A DNA stretch of 64,000 nucleotides from JAEZKC01 sp046546375 (GTDB lineage: Bacteria; Fibrobacterota; Chitinivibrionia; Chitinivibrionales; Chitinispirillaceae), in contig JBKGXV010000007.1 of NCBI GenBank assembly GCA_046546375.1, positions 15,720 to 79,719 on the forward strand, in the 5' to 3' direction. Both the position numbers and the translations under genes were made by a program. How positions within the stretch are numbered: position 1 is the first letter of the stretch; the number at the start of each line of letters is the position of its first letter. Under the pieces are notes generated by a model. That model was not told the origin of the DNA, did not search any database, and saw only the letters and a program-made list of their open reading frames with translations. This document shows positions 33,294 to 43,044 of this stretch, one piece after another.

Positions 33294-34802
33294 TCAGAAA
33301 CCTACCCTGGCAGAGACATTAATCACCGGAAAGAGCGCAAGCGTATTGTATTCATAGGATACGTCCAGATTCAACTCCCTCCCGATCAGGGGTTCAGTAT
33401 CCACTCTAATACCCAGCCCGCCAGTCATTTTCCACCATGTGGATTCGGCATTCATAATTTCCTTCTGCAGACCGATTCTGAACAAAAGCAGCCGGTAAAG
33501 CTCATACTCTATTCCCCCCGACATTATCCAGGGCTGATCGGAGTAAAGCGGAATCTGCCCTTCCGCGATGAGAAAGGTCGAGTACCCGGCTTTGAACGAA
33601 CCGCCCATATGCAGCGTTGATGCCAGTGGTTCGTAATACCGTTCTGCTGTAGTTTTGTTTCTCCATCGATTGATCACCGGGACATCCCGTAACAGAAGGC
33701 CGTAGCGGATCCTTTCACTTAGTTCCCACATGAAACCCAGATCAATTCCGGCTCCGAAGGAACGGCCCTCGGGCGAATCAAGTGAAAGAGCTTTTACAGA
33801 GCTGCCCAGTAGTTTGAGCGAAACCCCCAGAGAAAATGGCCGCAGCAGGAAATTCTGATTGAATTTGTAAGCAGCGGAAGAGACGAAATACATTTCGGTC
33901 ATAGCTCCCTCACGGTCGGCAGAGTAAAACAGTGCATGACCGAAACCGATTTCCCGGGTCGCCTTGTTCACATAGGAGGCGGCAAGAAGATCGAGTCCGA
34001 ACCGGTACTGATATGCCGCGGCAGCTTCCCTTGCTCTGACCCAGGCCATACCGGCGGGATTGTACAATACTCCGTAAGCATCATCCGAAGCTGCCACATA
34101 TGCATTAGCAAGAGCTGCCGGACGGGCAAACATGGGTATCTGATCTGCCGATGCGGGAATTCCCGACAAAGGGTCATCTCTGTAGCTGAACTCAGCGCCT
34201 CCGGTCTCCCCCCCTTCACCATAATTCACAAGCCCGAAAACGAGTCCCGCTCCCTGTACAAGAGAAGAGGAAACGCAGGCTTCCTTTCTGTTGTCCACCT
34301 GAGGGCCGTAATACGCTTTCACATCCGAGCTGCACTGAAGACCATGGATCTTTGCAACGGCAGCCAGAAGCACATCCCTGGCTGATGCACCGGCTTCTCC
34401 CTCCAGACTCACATTCTCAATTGTCTGTCCCATTACCACATCAATGAGAATCAGTCTCACTCCGGGTTTGGAGGAATTCATATCCACGGAACCGTACACA
34501 ACTCTGTCAAGCTTAAGAGCTTTTCCGAGATCCAGGGCCAGACGGGGATCTCTGAAGTGCCGTGGCATTTCAATATGAACCTCCGCAAGGCCCTGCTTCA
34601 GTTGGTCCGGGGAATAAAGCTCATAAAACCCCATCTCTTCGAATCTTTCTATGAGCACGCCCGTCATCTCGGCTGCCAGATCTTCGTTCCCGGTATGGGA
34701 TTCAAGAGGCAGAACCCCTATCCTCACCTTAGACTCTTCTGAAGAAGCCAGCATGACCAATACGGTCGCCATCAGCATCGCTGTTTTCACCATCGATTTC
34801 AC
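33294..34802 (-). CDS. Outer-membrane protein: TolB/CsgG-like N-domain plus PorV-like beta-barrel
   Basis: 502 residues with a signal peptide (~1-20). Residues ~25-160 look like a TolB N-terminal/CsgG-type domain (KVRIGVLPLESHTGNEDLAAEM). From ~205 on, sequence is PorV/UPF0164-like: LANAYVAASDDAYGVLYNPA is the hallmark segment, followed by many alternating strands and a final Phe typical of barrel insertion. PorV proteins serve type 9 secretion or act as outer-membrane shuttles. The gene is downstream of the large surface-protein gene on the same strand, consistent with an export/assembly role. Function is inferred. Confidence 0.72.
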   Translation of the reverse strand: MKSMVKTAMLMATVLVMLASSEESKVRIGVLPLESHTGNEDLAAEMTGVLIERFEEMGFYELYSPDQLKQGLAEVHIEMPRHFRDPRLALDLGKALKLDRVVYGSVDMNSSKPGVRLILIDVVMGQTIENVSLEGEAGASARDVLLAAVAKIHGLQCSSDVKAYYGPQVDNRKEACVSSSLVQGAGLVFGLVNYGEGGETGGAEFSYRDDPLSGIPASADQIPMFARPAALANAYVAASDDAYGVLYNPAGMAWVRAREAAAAYQYRFGLDLLAASYVNKATREIGFGHALFYSADREGAMTEMYFVSSAAYKFNQNFLLRPFSLGVSLKLLGSSVKALSLDSPEGRSFGAGIDLGFMWELSERIRYGLLLRDVPVINRWRNKTTAERYYEPLASTLHMGGSFKAGYSTFLIAEGQIPLYSDQPWIMSGGIEYELYRLLLFRIGLQKEIMNAESTWWKMTGGLGIRVDTEPLIGRELNLDVSYEYNTLALFPVINVSARVGF

Positions 34803-34856
34803 TTGTTCCTCCGAACTCTTCTACCCTGCATCAAATTCAAAGCTGTTCTGCACTTG

Positions 34857-37800
34857 TTATTTCATCAACACAATCGGTTTCATGTACTTGACCTGCTTTC
34901 CCTTCACATCACGAATGACGATCATGACAAAGTATCTTCCGTTTCTGCACATCTGCCCCTGAGAAATACCTCCATCCTGCAACTCCGGATTCCAAACTTC
35001 CTCTTTTCTGGTGGTCTTTCCATTCCACCAGATGGCATGATCCCCCACTTTCACATTCAGCATTTCAACGGCCCAGACCCTATGGCCAACGGCATTGAAT
35101 ATGTGAAGCTTCACATTGGGGACTCTCGGCTCAGGTGCATCCACACTGAATCTGATGCAGGTCCCGTAGGGAGCATCAGGGCCATACTCCTTAATCGGAC
35201 GGATATAAGGAGAAAACGGATTAGGAGACACCTTCAGACTTCCGGACAAATCACCCGGCTCCGTAACCACTGCATATCTGGAAAACCCGGTCAGTGCGGC
35301 ACTCACTCTGCTGCCGTCGTGAGAAGTCACACTGTTTGCAAGTGCATTCCACTTCAGACTGTCCTCGTTCCAACGTGCTACCCAGAAACGCTTCGTTCCC
35401 TCCGAGGCTTCCTTTCTTAACTTTTCAGGTATATCAAGAACCAGCCTGATACTGTCATTGTCCAGATTCATGGATATGTTCTCCAGCTGCTCTATGTCAA
35501 ATGCCACACTGTCACACATCCGGATTCCATCAATACCCTTCATCATTTGATTTTTGAATGCCGAGACTGAAACATCCACAAGCCCCATATCGGCTTCGTC
35601 GACAATTTCGGCAGGGAATATGATTTCAAGTCCGCGGTGATTGCGGGCCGTATCTGCAGAGGAACTGGACATAAGCATGAACCTTACGCAAAGCCCGGCT
35701 TCAGTCACTTCTTTTCCATCATAGGGCTTGTACTCCCCTCTGAGAGACCCCTGCTCATTTGAGGCAAACACGCGCACATGCCCCACAAAAGAATGAGAGG
35801 GAAAGAATTTTCCGTTCCGATCGATAGTACCCGCTTTTTGAGGCTGAATACTCCACTCTGGAGAGATGTCCACCACCTTGCCATCCGCGTCTTTTCCTTC
35901 CGCTCTGAATTCGGCAGCATCATTTCCGGAATTGGTAATGGGATTGGGGGCCATCAGATCAGTACGATACACCGCAATACTCTCCAGAGCCGAGCCGCTC
36001 ACAAAAAACTGCACAGTATCACTTAGAGGAACTCCCTTTTCCAGTCTGATTCTGGAAGTGTCCACAGTAGCAACCAGCAGAACCGGCTCGGAAGTCACTT
36101 TTTGTGGTGTTGTTGTGACTGTCGCATCCAATCCCTGAGCTGACAGTTCACAGCCGCTCGAGTTAATGATTTCCCAGGTGATTCCATCCGGGTTGAGTTC
36201 GTCATGAGGAATAAATGAGGTGCTGTAGTATCCCCGGAAGGAAAAAGTCGCATCATAGGAAGCAGGAAACACAAGCGGAGTTTCCGATGAAGAGGGTTTT
36301 ACCACATGCTTGGAAAGAAAACGGCTCGTGTCGGGTTTTACATAAGTATGATAGGATTCCTTTTCATAACCAAACACATCCGTTCCCACATAAGCATTGA
36401 AATAATAAGAAAGATTGCATCCATCACGGTCCGGGGAAAATTCGAATTCGTATTCTGTACCACTCTCGTTCAATGTGCATGATTTGTAATTCTGGCTACC
36501 TTCACTTCTGTAGTACAGAACTGCTGAATCCAGTTCTGAATCGGACCTGAGAATCAGGTTCACTTTTCCGGCAAGAGGATACAGTGTGTCCGGCGAAAGA
36601 TGCACCACACCCATAGTAATACTTTCAGTATGCACCGACTCGGTATCTTCAACTGAGAATCGTCTGTAGGAAAGATCGACAATACTGTCCGCATCCGCAT
36701 CCGCTTCAATCAGATACACTCCTGTTCCTGCACCGGTCAGAGAATCCGAAAAAGAGACAGTCTTTACCACCGGCGACTTTATTTTCACAGAACCGGATAC
36801 GGAATTGTCCATATCCCACTTGACTGTTCTCGTTCCGGGCAGCATGTGAAGATCAAACAAATACGGTTCCGGTTTACCATCCGATATTTCCAGTTCTTCT
36901 CCAGGCCAGATACTGTCGAGAACCATTCCATCCTTTCCGGCCAAAATCACAAAAGACCCGTCCGGAATTCCTCTGATTTCATAATATCCGTCAGAAGAGC
37001 TTTTTCCTGAAGAAACGATTTTTTCCGTTACAGTATCATACACTATCACATTCACATTGCCCAAAGCAGAACCGCCTTTCATTACGGCCGTACCTTCAAT
37101 CATCGCCCTGCTGCGGAGAGTATCTCTGAAATCGTGAGTGTTTTTGGCTACGGTTTTTAAGGTATCCGGAATATCGGAGGATACATATCCTTTAGCAGAA
37201 GTATAGACCAGAAACGTTCTGTTGCCGGGAAGACTTTTGCTGAATTTGCCGAAAACGGCATCGGATACCGCTGCAAACGAGTCGGCAGGCGAATCCGAAT
37301 CCACGAACAGCACTTTGGCAGAAGGGATGGAAGCTGTCACCAGCTCGTTTTTGACCCATGTACCACCGGCCACCGTTCCGTTTACAAGAGCAGCACCGGG
37401 ATTCAGAGTTATATTTTTACTCTGTGAGCCGGTCACTGTAAGCCCGGAGCTGTAGGCGGCAAAGCCAGCTTTTTCCGCTGTGATCTCATAAGTTCCCGAC
37501 GGGATGGAGAAAGTGAAAGTACCATCCTGTGATGTGGAAGGCAGTTCATCAATAAGCACCCCTTCCTGGAGGATCTGAACACGAACTCCGATTATGGGCT
37601 TTCCTTCAGGATTCCGCACGGTTCCGGAAAGTGAATAGGGGTTTTTTGGGATTACTGTGGTTTGACAGTTGAAATCCTCTCCAGCCCCCACAGTGATGCT
37701 GCTGGACAAAGAAGGTTTGTATCCGGTTTTCTTCACATGATAAATCCAGTCACCGGCATAACAGTTCAGAGTGAAATTGCCCAGTGCATCAGTGTTGTTG

Positions 37801-39344
37801 ACTACAGTGTCACCGCGTTCCGATACCGCAACCACTTGGGCCAGATTCACGGCCTTTCCGCTCGGATCAGTCACTTTTCCGTACATTGTGGCTTCAGGCC
37901 TGACCATGTAAAGAGTGTCGAATGATGTGGAGTCATCCCCGACCGTTATTGTCCGTGAAGTTACTTCGTAACCGTCTTTCACAGCGGTTACTCTGTAGGT
38001 GCCCGCCGGCCGCGTTCTGCTGAGATTACCATTGAGATCGGTATAGAAAGCCAGAGGTGCCTCCATGGGTCCCTCTATCACCTCCACCCTGATCTCGGCA
38101 AGTCCCACCGGGCTTATCGAGGTATCCTTCTGACCGTTCTGAACCGTTTCGATCTTTTCTCTTGTATAAACATTCATTGTTCCCGAAGGAGAGGAATAGG
38201 AGAAACTGGAAGTATCCCCGGCCGTTCCCGCCCCCCTGTCATCAAGCGCAGTCACCTTCCACAGATAACGGTTCTCATTGAGGGTTCCCGCTGCGTCGAT
38301 ACTTGCACTCAGGGTATCGGTCTGCTTTTCTCCCCCGTTTGCCACCGTGGTTTCCCACACCAGCATGTAACCGCCGATCCCCTGTACTTCAGCACGGACA
38401 TAAAGATTCACCTGATAGGCATTGGCACTGGTGTCAAGGTTTGTCCATTTGAAATCGAAAGTGGGATGTTCAATATTGCTTAGATCCTCATGAAGAGGAT
38501 ACACATTTTCGGGTTTGGTCAGAGAATCTCCGGTTACCCTGAACTCTCCGATGGGAAACGACACTTTCGGAGAGGAAAACGCCATGTGATTCCCATAGTT
38601 GTTAAGCACTATCCAGGTATAGCGTTTTCCGGGAGATAATGGAGGCGGATCAGCGGTAATGGTATTGGAGGGATCCGGAGTACCGTAAGTAATCTGAGTG
38701 TTTGGAGTTATTGCTTGCCACACTACACTCAGGCCCTCTACATTCACTGTTCCCTCGGAAGTATCTGCTGAAATCGGTTCATCGGAAAGGATCACATGAT
38801 AATAGGGAACACCCGGATTGGTTTTCCAGCTGAATGTGGGGGTAAGGTTGCTTATTTCCTCTGAGGGCGCATCCCACTCTACCGGATCGGGGCTTTCCAC
38901 AATGATCTGGAATTCATTTGAATACAATGTGTCCTCCTGCAGAGGCCAGGCGACGATTGCATAGTAAACACCTATTCCCATGTTTTCCTGATCAGCCGGA
39001 CGGAAGGCGGTTCCTCGTTTCAGAGGAGTCTCTCTGAAATACACATTGTCCAGCGATTTGCCTGTCATGCTGTCTGTGGCGGGAGCACTGATCCGATAGC
39101 GGTAATTGGCAAGATCCCCTCCTCCGGGAGAGCGGTCAAAGTAGATTCTTCCCGAATCCGGTGCCAGAAAGGTAGGATCAAGCGGGTCTCTTGATGTTCC
39201 GCTCCACTTGACCCACAGCAGTTCCTCTGCAGGTCGTGCCCCGATCGGCGCTTCCACGATCAGATAATCATTACTTGACTGTGCAAAAACCTGAACACAG
39301 AAAAGCAGAAAGAAAAGAACTCCGAAACCAGTTTTCCTCAACAT
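34857..39344 (-). CDS. 1495-residue surface protein with carboxypeptidase-regulatory-like repeats and FlgD-like C-terminus
   Basis: Signal peptide (~1-22). The N-terminal third holds FN3/Ig-like segments (GKRYTWIVLNNYG). Residues ~410-830 hold about five carboxypeptidase-regulatory-like beta-sandwich repeats, each with a pattern like GTVRNPEGKPIIGVRV...DGTFTFSIPSGTYEITAEK. A larger beta-rich region follows. The last ~110 residues contain VSPNPFSPY, VKLHIFNAVGHRVWAVEM and GRYFVMIVIRD, a FlgD-Ig-like module of the type ending Fibrobacter and T9SS-lineage secreted proteins. No enzyme active site is seen. It is likely cell-surface or exported. It is first of a pair with the PorV-like gene and follows another barrel gene upstream (39372-40832). 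Confidence 0.8.
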   Translation of the reverse strand: MLRKTGFGVLFFLLFCVQVFAQSSNDYLIVEAPIGARPAEELLWVKWSGTSRDPLDPTFLAPDSGRIYFDRSPGGGDLANYRYRISAPATDSMTGKSLDNVYFRETPLKRGTAFRPADQENMGIGVYYAIVAWPLQEDTLYSNEFQIIVESPDPVEWDAPSEEISNLTPTFSWKTNPGVPYYHVILSDEPISADTSEGTVNVEGLSVVWQAITPNTQITYGTPDPSNTITADPPPLSPGKRYTWIVLNNYGNHMAFSSPKVSFPIGEFRVTGDSLTKPENVYPLHEDLSNIEHPTFDFKWTNLDTSANAYQVNLYVRAEVQGIGGYMLVWETTVANGGEKQTDTLSASIDAAGTLNENRYLWKVTALDDRGAGTAGDTSSFSYSSPSGTMNVYTREKIETVQNGQKDTSISPVGLAEIRVEVIEGPMEAPLAFYTDLNGNLSRTRPAGTYRVTAVKDGYEVTSRTITVGDDSTSFDTLYMVRPEATMYGKVTDPSGKAVNLAQVVAVSERGDTVVNNTDALGNFTLNCYAGDWIYHVKKTGYKPSLSSSITVGAGEDFNCQTTVIPKNPYSLSGTVRNPEGKPIIGVRVQILQEGVLIDELPSTSQDGTFTFSIPSGTYEITAEKAGFAAYSSGLTVTGSQSKNITLNPGAALVNGTVAGGTWVKNELVTASIPSAKVLFVDSDSPADSFAAVSDAVFGKFSKSLPGNRTFLVYTSAKGYVSSDIPDTLKTVAKNTHDFRDTLRSRAMIEGTAVMKGGSALGNVNVIVYDTVTEKIVSSGKSSSDGYYEIRGIPDGSFVILAGKDGMVLDSIWPGEELEISDGKPEPYLFDLHMLPGTRTVKWDMDNSVSGSVKIKSPVVKTVSFSDSLTGAGTGVYLIEADADADSIVDLSYRRFSVEDTESVHTESITMGVVHLSPDTLYPLAGKVNLILRSDSELDSAVLYYRSEGSQNYKSCTLNESGTEYEFEFSPDRDGCNLSYYFNAYVGTDVFGYEKESYHTYVKPDTSRFLSKHVVKPSSSETPLVFPASYDATFSFRGYYSTSFIPHDELNPDGITWEIINSSGCELSAQGLDATVTTTPQKVTSEPVLLVATVDTSRIRLEKGVPLSDTVQFFVSGSALESIAVYRTDLMAPNPITNSGNDAAEFRAEGKDADGKVVDISPEWSIQPQKAGTIDRNGKFFPSHSFVGHVRVFASNEQGSLRGEYKPYDGKEVTEAGLCVRFMLMSSSSADTARNHRGLEIIFPAEIVDEADMGLVDVSVSAFKNQMMKGIDGIRMCDSVAFDIEQLENISMNLDNDSIRLVLDIPEKLRKEASEGTKRFWVARWNEDSLKWNALANSVTSHDGSRVSAALTGFSRYAVVTEPGDLSGSLKVSPNPFSPYIRPIKEYGPDAPYGTCIRFSVDAPEPRVPNVKLHIFNAVGHRVWAVEMLNVKVGDHAIWWNGKTTRKEEVWNPELQDGGISQGQMCRNGRYFVMIVIRDVKGKQVKYMKPIVLMK

Positions 39345-39371
39345 GTATGTAATCCTTTCATTGCACTTTCA

Positions 39372-40832
39372 TCAGAAGTAGTAGAAAAAGCCGGTTCTGA
39401 AAGCGGGAAGTGGCATGACATCCAGTTCGAGATGCAGTTTGACTTTTGTTCCGATGGTCGAACCGAGGCTGAGGACAGGAAAGAGAGCAGCTCTGCCCAA
39501 CCGCAGATCCGGAAGCGTTCTGTCACCCAGAATGTGATCCTGATCCCCGGACCTGAAGTCCATCGCAAACACACCCATATTCACAAACGCGCCAAGGTAA
39601 TTTGCGTGAAGCATGGCGATGTGATCCACACTGACTCCCACATCCATTTTCAGAGAATCCAGAAGTCCCTCCCTTTCGGTACCGGACTCCACCGGGCGCT
39701 GCTCTTTTCGGATTTTGTCCATACCCATCTCGATATCCCCGAATATTTTGGTATAGGAAACAACAAGTCTCTCGGGAATGATATCAGCAGTCAAAGTGTG
39801 CCCGTGAGGCAGTTCCCAGCGAAGCGGATCATCGGTGCTGTAAACTATACTGTCGACAGCATTGGAAAGGAGAAGCTCTCTTACCTCCGGCTTCATCAGA
39901 ACATCCTGATCTGTCAGGTCGTATTTCGGTTTCCCTGTTTCCGGGTCGATAATGGCGGGAAGTTTGTACCGGGCATAAAAAGAACCTCTGGCGTTTGTCT
40001 TCACCCCGAAACGCGAAGCAAGTGAAAAGCGCCACAGCCGGATACCGATCGAGGGGGACCAGACCTCCGCTTCATAATCACCCAGAGCATATCCGTTGAG
40101 CATCTCGGAAGGGTAGTCCAGTTCCACAAACACCGGGACATCTCCGGCCATTTCACCTCCGCTTAACTGCAGATCGAAAAATCCAACCATATCGGCATCA
40201 GCTCTTCCCCGGAAATCCATGGTGAAGAGATGCCGATGGAGATTGAGGGCGAAAACGATATCTCTGCCGAGCTCATATGCATACCCGAAGGTCATCGTCT
40301 CCCAACCCATTGTCAATTTGAGAGGCATGTTTATGGTGCCTCTCAAAAGGAAATCCATATCCGAGGAAAGTGAATCGGGAGCAAGAAACAGAGAGGGATT
40401 ACCCATAACTGTTTCATAATTCAGAAAGAAGTTCTGGGTATATGCATAGCTGCACAATCCCCCCAGCATGGGCATATCAACCCGTATAGTATAGTTTGGA
40501 CTCTGACGAGCAACTCCGGTCGGGCGGAAATCGTCTCCGTTTCTGAAAATACTCGAATCGGAAAACAGAGTGTCCACCATGGGCCCTCCAAGATCCCTCA
40601 GGCTGAATCTCTGATTGAAGGGCATGTTGAAACCGATATATCCCAGAGGATAATCGAAATCCACATCAGTCGGTGGTCTGAGAAGGTCGTAGTTGAATCC
40701 CAGGGAAAGTCTCGCTTCGAAAGAAGAAAGGGAAACCTGAGCATCCACATCCTCCACTGGTGCACTGAACACCGAAGTTTTCGCAAAAGACACCACCAAT
40801 AAAAAAACAACCAACATTTTATGTCTGATCAT
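39372..40832 (-). CDS. Predicted outer-membrane beta-barrel protein
   Basis: 486 residues. Signal peptide (~1-23, ending SVFSA). The rest is rich in aromatic-Gly and alternating-strand segments (LKLTMGWETMTFGYAYELG; RFSLASRFGVKTNARGSFYARY), and ends GFFYYF, a barrel-type C-terminal aromatic. It resembles Fibrobacterota/Bacteroidota 'DUF5723-like' barrels in style, but I cannot assign a named family. It is 27 bp upstream of the 1495-residue surface-protein gene and should be cotranscribed with it. Confidence 0.7.
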   Translation of the reverse strand: MIRHKMLVVFLLVVSFAKTSVFSAPVEDVDAQVSLSSFEARLSLGFNYDLLRPPTDVDFDYPLGYIGFNMPFNQRFSLRDLGGPMVDTLFSDSSIFRNGDDFRPTGVARQSPNYTIRVDMPMLGGLCSYAYTQNFFLNYETVMGNPSLFLAPDSLSSDMDFLLRGTINMPLKLTMGWETMTFGYAYELGRDIVFALNLHRHLFTMDFRGRADADMVGFFDLQLSGGEMAGDVPVFVELDYPSEMLNGYALGDYEAEVWSPSIGIRLWRFSLASRFGVKTNARGSFYARYKLPAIIDPETGKPKYDLTDQDVLMKPEVRELLLSNAVDSIVYSTDDPLRWELPHGHTLTADIIPERLVVSYTKIFGDIEMGMDKIRKEQRPVESGTEREGLLDSLKMDVGVSVDHIAMLHANYLGAFVNMGVFAMDFRSGDQDHILGDRTLPDLRLGRAALFPVLSLGSTIGTKVKLHLELDVMPLPAFRTGFFYYF

Positions 40833-41067
40833 AGCAAACCAGGTCCTTCTGAAGCCAGATTAAAGGGTACCTCAGAATTATATGGTCCATTGCCGGTGGT
40901 GTCAAGTAGTGAAAACGGAATACTTCACTTATAACATAGAAGAAGTGGACACATAATGCGATGTTGCTTTGAAATAGGACCAGACTTTGTGAAAAGAAGG
41001 GGGAATTTTCAATTCAACGGACCAGAAAGTGCAGTAAAGAAAGGCAATGTATACTCGATGCAGGATT

Positions 41068-41094
41068 GATCCGGCCTCCGGCCTTGACCGGATC
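41068..41094 (-). repeat. Strong hairpin directly after HU-family stop codon
   Basis: GATCCGG (41068-41074) pairs with CCGGATC (41088-41094), with a further GG-CC interior pairing. It starts immediately after the stop codon on the minus strand and lacks a T-tract, so it may protect the mRNA 3' end or act with Rho; it is not a standard intrinsic terminator. Confidence 0.5.
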
Positions 41095-41403
41095 TTATTC
41101 TTCGATACTGGACAGAATATCCTGTGCTATTTTCTTTTTCAGTTCACTGGAATACTTGAAAAGAGGTACGACTCTTCTCTGCAGAGGCACTACTTCACCG
41201 GTTTTGGGATTGCGGGCAGGACGGGGTTTGCGCTCTTTTGTATAAAAGGTACCGAATCCACGAATTTCTATGCTCTGTCCTTTTTCCAGAATTCGCGCAA
41301 CCGTCTCAAGCAGTTCCTCTACTACGATTTTGGTATCCGCCTGAGTCAGTCCGGTGGTTTTGGAAACGGCGGCTATAAGATCGTGTTTTGTAGTATTGGG
41401 CAT
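41095..41403 (-). CDS. HU/IHF-family DNA-binding protein
   Basis: 102 residues from ATG at 41401-41403, preceded by GAGGAGGAA; the longer frame starting MIRGGI is not needed. The family signature is complete: IEIRGFGTFYTKERKPRPARNPKTGE with the beta-arm RNP. It bends DNA and shapes the nucleoid. HU and IHF cannot be separated confidently; the Gly-Phe-Gly...R-x-R-x-x-R-N-P-K-T-G pattern suits both. Last gene of the murB-xerD run. Confidence 0.93.
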   Translation of the reverse strand: MPNTTKHDLIAAVSKTTGLTQADTKIVVEELLETVARILEKGQSIEIRGFGTFYTKERKPRPARNPKTGEVVPLQRRVVPLFKYSSELKKKIAQDILSSIEE

Positions 41404-41517
41404 TATTCCTCCTCGAATCACTCAACTCCTTTAAAATATCCAATCAAGGAACGTCAAAGTCAAGCGAAATAAAAAAAATCATAGTTTCAGTGAAATCCAC
41501 CCTGCCGTCCCAAAGGG

Positions 41518-42420
41518 CTATTTCCTTTGAAAACGGGGATGAAAACTTCTATGCACCTCTTTGAGATACTCCCTGTCCACATGCGTATAGATTTCAGTCG
41601 TTACTATATTTGAATGGCCCAGCATCTCCTGTACGGTACGGATATCAGCTCCGCCCTCCAGAAGATGAGTGGCGAAGGAATGTCTGAACGTATGGGGAGA
41701 GACCTCTTTTTTTATACCGGCTTTCGCAGTATAGTGACGGATAATTTTCCAAATGCCCATTCGAGTAAAGCCTCCACCTCTCATATTGAGGAAAACGACA
41801 CTTCCTGAATCAGGTTTGGCAAAGCAGAATCGCTCTTTATCATTATACTCCTTGATCCAGAAAAGTGCACTTTCCCCTATAGGAACAATCCTCTCCTTGG
41901 ACCCTTTACCGAACACCCGCACAAGCCCCTCCTTTTCAAGAAGCTGTTCGAAGGCAAAAGAGCAGAGTTCAGACACTCTCATCCCTGTTGCGTACAGCGT
42001 CTCTATCAGAGCCCTGTCGCGAATTCCTCCCCTTTTCTCCAGATCAACCGCCCCGATGACCGTCTCTATCTCATCCACCGACAAAACGGAAGGCAGAGTT
42101 CTTGAGGCTTTCGGCCCCTCAAGCAGCTCTGTAGGATCTTCACCTATGAACCCCTCGGAGGCAATGAACGCAAAGAAACTTTTAATAGAGGAGATTGTGC
42201 GCTGGATTGAAGTCGCTGCGAATCCCAGATCATAAAGCAGCCTGATATAGGAGGAAAGCACCGAAGGGGTCACCTGTTGAAGGTCCAATGCTTCATGCTG
42301 GGAAAGATAAGCCGCGAGCCGCTGCAGGTCAAACCTGTAGGACTGAGCAGTATTGTCACTTAAAGTCTTCTCGAGCTGAAGATACGCGATATAGGATTCT
42401 GTAAAGGGGAGCTCAGGCAT
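41518..42420 (-). CDS. xerD: Tyrosine recombinase XerC/XerD
   Basis: 300 residues. N-terminal SAM-like core-binding domain (~5-90) and C-terminal catalytic domain with the full R-K-H-R-H-Y set: Arg in TGMRVSEL, Lys in GKGSKERIVP, HTFRHSFATHLLEGGAD (H-x-x-R), GHSNIVTTEIYTHV (His and nucleophile Tyr). The family resolves chromosome dimers at dif with a partner. Length and lack of nearby integrase features (no att repeats) favour the housekeeping XerD over a phage integrase. The gap to the MBL gene is 6 nt. Confidence 0.92.
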   Translation of the reverse strand: MPELPFTESYIAYLQLEKTLSDNTAQSYRFDLQRLAAYLSQHEALDLQQVTPSVLSSYIRLLYDLGFAATSIQRTISSIKSFFAFIASEGFIGEDPTELLEGPKASRTLPSVLSVDEIETVIGAVDLEKRGGIRDRALIETLYATGMRVSELCSFAFEQLLEKEGLVRVFGKGSKERIVPIGESALFWIKEYNDKERFCFAKPDSGSVVFLNMRGGGFTRMGIWKIIRHYTAKAGIKKEVSPHTFRHSFATHLLEGGADIRTVQEMLGHSNIVTTEIYTHVDREYLKEVHRSFHPRFQRK

Positions 42421-42426
42421 ATCCGA

Positions 42427-43044
42427 TCACTGCAGAAAAGGATTCATCTGTTTTTCCCTGCCGACGGTGGTTCTGCCGCCATGTCCCGGACAAAGCACGG
42501 TTCTGTCCGGTAAAGAGAGAAGCTTTTGGCGTATATTCGACAGCAGCGCCTCTGCATCACCGCCGGGCAGATCTGTTCTGCCCACGGAACCGGCAAACAC
42601 ATTGTCCCCGCAGAAACACACATTATCCAAAAGCAATGCACACCCTCCGGCACTGTGCCCGGGTATATGCAGAACTTTCACACTGAAAGAATCAAGTGTT
42701 CTTTCACCTTCGGTAAGATCACAGATCATACCGGAATAGGTAAAACTCTCCCCCATTAGAACAGAACCATTCAGTACCGGGTCTGAGAGCATATTGCGGT
42801 CGCCGGTATGAATATAGACGGAAAGATCGGGATATTCAAAAGTTATTTCCGGTATTCCCAGTATATGATCGAAATGCCCGTGGGTCAGAACTATCGCAGC
42901 CGGGACCAGATCTTTTTTCCGTATATAATCCAGCACATCCCCACAATTACCTGAAGGGTCGATAATCAAACAGCGCCCCTGTTCATTCATCACCACATAT
43001 GTATTCACATCCAGAGGACCTGTAATAAACTTTTCGTATTCCAT
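42427..43044 (-). CDS. Metallo-beta-lactamase-fold hydrolase (glyoxalase II-like)
   Basis: 205 residues. THGHFDHILG carries the HxHxDH zinc motif; further ligands are HIPGHSAGG, FCGDNVFAG and PGHGGRTTVG. The short form lacks the C-terminal substrate domain of classical GloB, so it belongs to the general YcbL-like group that hydrolyses thioesters such as S-lactoylglutathione or similar compounds. It begins directly after the murB stop (0-nt gap). Confidence 0.9.
   Translation of the reverse strand: MEYEKFITGPLDVNTYVVMNEQGRCLIIDPSGNCGDVLDYIRKKDLVPAAIVLTHGHFDHILGIPEITFEYPDLSVYIHTGDRNMLSDPVLNGSVLMGESFTYSGMICDLTEGERTLDSFSVKVLHIPGHSAGGCALLLDNVCFCGDNVFAGSVGRTDLPGGDAEALLSNIRQKLLSLPDRTVLCPGHGGRTTVGREKQMNPFLQ

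Noticed and set aside
41518..42420. Phage or integrative-element integrase beside the tRNA genes
   Set aside because: The protein fits housekeeping XerD, is in an operon with murB, and no duplicated tRNA 3' end (att site) or phage genes are present.
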